Source: Shimia isoporae
GTDB lineage: Bacteria; Pseudomonadota; Alphaproteobacteria; Rhodobacterales; Rhodobacteraceae
Assembly (NCBI RefSeq): GCF_004346865.1
Contig: NZ_SMGR01000005.1
Span: forward strand, 124,001 to 188,000
Direction: 5' to 3'
Length of the DNA stretch: 64,000 bases
In this document: piece by piece, positions 60,543-64,000 of the stretch
Numbering within the stretch: the first letter of the stretch is position 1
How the letters are laid out: every line of letters begins with the position of its first letter
Notes under the pieces: generated by a model
The model's input: the letters and a program-made list of their open reading frames with translations, nothing else
Databases searched by the model: none
What the model was told of the DNA's origin: nothing
Translations under genes and position numbers: made by a program

Positions 60543-61199
60543 ATGTTCAAGAAAATTGCAGCCCTGGCCGTCCTCTTTGTAAGCGCATGCTCAGATGGTG
60601 ACGGTGCCTTTGTACCGTCGTTCTATCGCGAAGCAGGTGCCGTGATTGACACCGAGAGTTTCGGTGCAGCCGTTAACAACAATATTGGTGTTCACAACGG
60701 CGAACGCAGCTACGTTCTGTCTCTGGCAACCCGCTTTGCAGAAGAAGTCGACAGCACCGTTAACTTCGAGTTCGACAGCGCTGTCGTTGACGCAACAGCC
60801 ATGCCGATCCTGAACGAACAGGCAAACTGGATCCGTCAGTTCCCCGAAGTGCGCTTCCGGGTTTATGGCCATACAGATGCCGTCGGTAGCGCAGGCTACA
60901 ACAAGGCCCTCGGCATGCGTCGCGCGCGTGCCGTGGTAAACTATCTCGTGTCACAAGGTGTAGAGCGTAACCGCCTCGAAGCTGTGGTGTCGCTTGGCAA
61001 AACGCAGCCATTGATCGTCACTCAGGGCCGCGAACGCAAAAACCGCCGCACGGTGACCGAAGTTACAGGTTTTGTTGACCGTCATCCTACAGTCCTGGAC
61101 GGCAAGTATGCTCAAATTATCTACCGTGATTACGTCGCAAGCGGCGTACCGAGGTCAGGTCTTTCGGGTCTGTCTTCCGGATCTGAAGAAGGCGGATGA
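60543..61199 (+). CDS. OmpA-family lipoprotein of the tad locus
   Basis: The 218-residue protein has a lipoprotein signal with SAC (Cys about residue 16) and an OmpA C-terminal domain (about 75-180: VNFEFDSAVVDATAMPIL, FRVYGHTDAVGSAGYNKALG, RRARAVVNYLVSQGV). The OmpA loop binds peptidoglycan. In this group it occupies the position of CpaD, and probably anchors the secretin. It is 11 bp after cpaC. A strong terminator follows. Confidence 0.85.
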   Translation: MFKKIAALAVLFVSACSDGDGAFVPSFYREAGAVIDTESFGAAVNNNIGVHNGERSYVLSLATRFAEEVDSTVNFEFDSAVVDATAMPILNEQANWIRQFPEVRFRVYGHTDAVGSAGYNKALGMRRARAVVNYLVSQGVERNRLEAVVSLGKTQPLIVTQGRERKNRRTVTEVTGFVDRHPTVLDGKYAQIIYRDYVASGVPRSGLSGLSSGSEEGG

Positions 61200-61227
61200 T
61201 AAACACATAAGTTTCAACCACTTAAAG

Positions 61228-61256
61228 GCCAGCACTCCCCGTGCTGGCTTTTTTCG
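61228..61256 (+). terminator. Rho-independent terminator after OmpA-like gene
   Basis: GCCAGCAC TCCCC GTGCTGGC followed by TTTTTTCG. It separates cpaB-cpaC-ompA from cpaE. Confidence 0.9.
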
Positions 61257-61486
61257 TTGCGGAAACGATTGTATTCAATTCTCTCGATCGTCGCACAATT
61301 CCGCACAATTTCGGTTTTTTGGCCCCAATGTTGCCCAACTTGCAGGTGACTTTCACATCATCGGGGAAAGTATGTCCGCACAGAGTCGGTCATTTCACAT
61401 CCGAGGAATAAGGGGGGCCGCGCAGGTTTTGTGCCGAGTCTCCGGAAAAAAGTACGCGGGAACCGCGAAGAAGGAACTTGAGGCTG

Positions 61487-62734
61487 ATGTCGAGTAACGA
61501 GCCGATGCAGACAGAACCAAGTCCGATCCTGGCATGTACCATTTGCCGGGACGTTCAGAACTTTGAGCTTCTGATCGTGGACATGGAAGAGGCTCTGGGT
61601 GAGCAATGGGGTGACCTCGGGTTCGAGGACGCTATTCCCTTTATGGCGCAACCTGATGCGCAACACCTTGAATTTATTGCACTTGCCATCGACGATATGG
61701 ATGAAGACGACCTCGACGTGCTGACCAACATCATCACCGAGGCCCGTAACCGAAACATTCGCATCCTTCTCATTGCCGAAGACGTTACACCCGCATCCCT
61801 GCACCATCTTCTGCGACATGGCGCTGACGAATTTATTCCCTACCCCATTCCGCCAGGTGAACTTCAGGCCGCGATCGACAAGATCCGCTCGGCCCCGGTC
61901 GAGCCTGAAATCGAGCAGCCCCAGCAGACTGTGAAACTATCGTCGAACGGCGAATCGCGCGAAGGCGTGGTGATTGCCGTTCACGGGTTGGCTGGCGGGA
62001 CCGGTGCGACAACACTTGCCGTGAATCTCGGTTGGGAACTCGCCAACATCGACAAAAAGAAATCTCCATCCGTCTGCCTGCTGGACTTCGACCTTCAGTT
62101 CGGCACTGTGTCCACCTATCTTGATCTGCCACGCATCGAAGCCGTTTTTGAGCTGATCACCGATACCGATAGCATGGACAGCGACAGCTTTGGCCAGGCT
62201 CTGCAGACCTACGAAGACAAACTTCACGTACTGACAGCGCCCGCCGACGTGATCCCTATGGATCTCATCTCCCCCGAAGATGTCGAGCGCATCATCGACA
62301 TGGCGCGTCAGCATTATGACTATGTGATCATCGACATGCCCTCGACGCTTGTCGTCTGGTCCGAGGTCATTCTTCAGGCCGCACACGTCTATTTCGCGAC
62401 AATGGAAATCGACATGCGTTCTGCCCAGAACGCAATGCGCATCAAGCGCGCCTTCCAGGCAGAAGATCTACCGTTCGAAAAACTGCGCTACGTCATGAAC
62501 CGCGCGCCGAAATTCACTGATCTCGCGGGCAAAAGCCGCGTGAAACGTCTGGCCGAGAGCCTCGATATCTCCATCGACCTCAACATGCCCGACGGATCAC
62601 GTCAGGTGATGCAGGCGTCTGACCATGGCCAGCCGCTGGCCATGAACGCGCCTAAAAATCCCCTCCGCAAGGAGATCGCAAAACTCGCAAAGTCCCTGCT
62701 CGATCTGGACCAGACCGACGATCAGGCAGCGTGA
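61487..62734 (+). CDS. cpaE: Tad pilus assembly ATPase CpaE/TadZ
   Basis: ATG 61487 gives 415 residues; a TTG at 61478 is an in-frame alternative. The N-terminal receiver-like domain (about 15-130) lacks a full phospho-acceptor signature. The ParA/MinD-like ATPase domain (about 155-390) has the deviant Walker A GLAGGTGATT and CLLDFDLQFGTVS, and later YDYVIIDMP for Walker B. TadZ localises the pilus machine at the pole. cpaF follows after 15 bp. Confidence 0.93.
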   Translation: MSSNEPMQTEPSPILACTICRDVQNFELLIVDMEEALGEQWGDLGFEDAIPFMAQPDAQHLEFIALAIDDMDEDDLDVLTNIITEARNRNIRILLIAEDVTPASLHHLLRHGADEFIPYPIPPGELQAAIDKIRSAPVEPEIEQPQQTVKLSSNGESREGVVIAVHGLAGGTGATTLAVNLGWELANIDKKKSPSVCLLDFDLQFGTVSTYLDLPRIEAVFELITDTDSMDSDSFGQALQTYEDKLHVLTAPADVIPMDLISPEDVERIIDMARQHYDYVIIDMPSTLVVWSEVILQAAHVYFATMEIDMRSAQNAMRIKRAFQAEDLPFEKLRYVMNRAPKFTDLAGKSRVKRLAESLDISIDLNMPDGSRQVMQASDHGQPLAMNAPKNPLRKEIAKLAKSLLDLDQTDDQAA

Positions 62735-62749
62735 ACCGGAGTAAGTTAG

Positions 62750-64000
<1,251 letters not shown>

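Overview
The window looks like the chromosome of a marine, Roseobacter-type member of the Rhodobacteraceae (Alphaproteobacteria). This is an inference from gene content: a Tad/Flp pilus locus with an OmpA-like lipoprotein inside it, DUF1127 and DUF2927 proteins, an alphaproteobacterial LexA operator (GTTC-N7-GTTC), compact operons with ATGA/GTGA/TGATG overlaps, and moderately high GC. No rRNA is present. Two tRNA genes, both Gly(GCC), are.

Region 1 (1-about 10,200) is the integrase-proximal end of a prophage that continues beyond the left edge. It holds a string of small unknown phage genes, an HK97-gp10-like neck/tail protein, a tape-measure protein, and then, unusually, a Mu-F-type minor head protein after the tape measure. 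Three consecutive small cysteine-cluster (zinc-finger-like) proteins follow. The last carries a GNAT-like domain resembling phage Mu Mom, a DNA-hypermodification enzyme. A tyrosine integrase on the minus strand closes the element. Between the zinc-finger genes are paired perfect palindromes, a 52-bp-period repeat and a duplicated C-terminal coding tail.

Region 2 (10,325-21,477) is core chromosome: a ceramidase-like membrane protein, a UPF0173 metallo-hydrolase, a DoeA/creatinase-type M24 protein, TadA, RluB, TerC, and then a co-directional module of a 27-aa membrane peptide, XpaC-like, TelA-like, DUF2927 lipoprotein, SPFH-GYF and zinc-ribbon membrane protein, with a nitroreductase at its end. 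The module resembles a membrane or toxic-anion stress system.

Region 3 (21,486-30,657) is metabolic and regulatory: DUF2235 hydrolase, an orphan CoxL-like molybdenum hydroxylase subunit, a fold-III ornithine decarboxylase with a divergent Lrp/AsnC regulator, an FAH-family enzyme, a LysR regulator, and a PhyH dioxygenase coupled to an HD-domain protein that looks like an oxidative phosphonate-degradation pair (PhnY/PhnZ or TmpA/TmpB type).

Region 4 (30,700-46,500) starts with a photolyase gene bracketed by two identical tRNA-Gly genes within 93-bp direct repeats. Then come an 8-oxoguanine deaminase-like amidohydrolase, HisN, an XRE regulator, a quinone oxidoreductase, LysR/DUF1127, BI-1, L33, AlkB, XseA/PurD (divergent), a PAS-LuxR regulator, and a 2Fe-2S ferredoxin.

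Region 5 (46,560-56,132) has a free-standing DnaE2-type OB-fold ORF directly under a LexA box, a peptidoglycan-binding lipoprotein, a DegP/HflKC envelope quality-control run, Gor, RpiA, SdaA and a lytic transglycosylase.

Region 6 (56,479-64,000) is a tad pilus locus: four tandem Flp-like pilins (two identical in protein sequence), CpaB, CpaC, OmpA-like lipoprotein, CpaE and a right-truncated CpaF.
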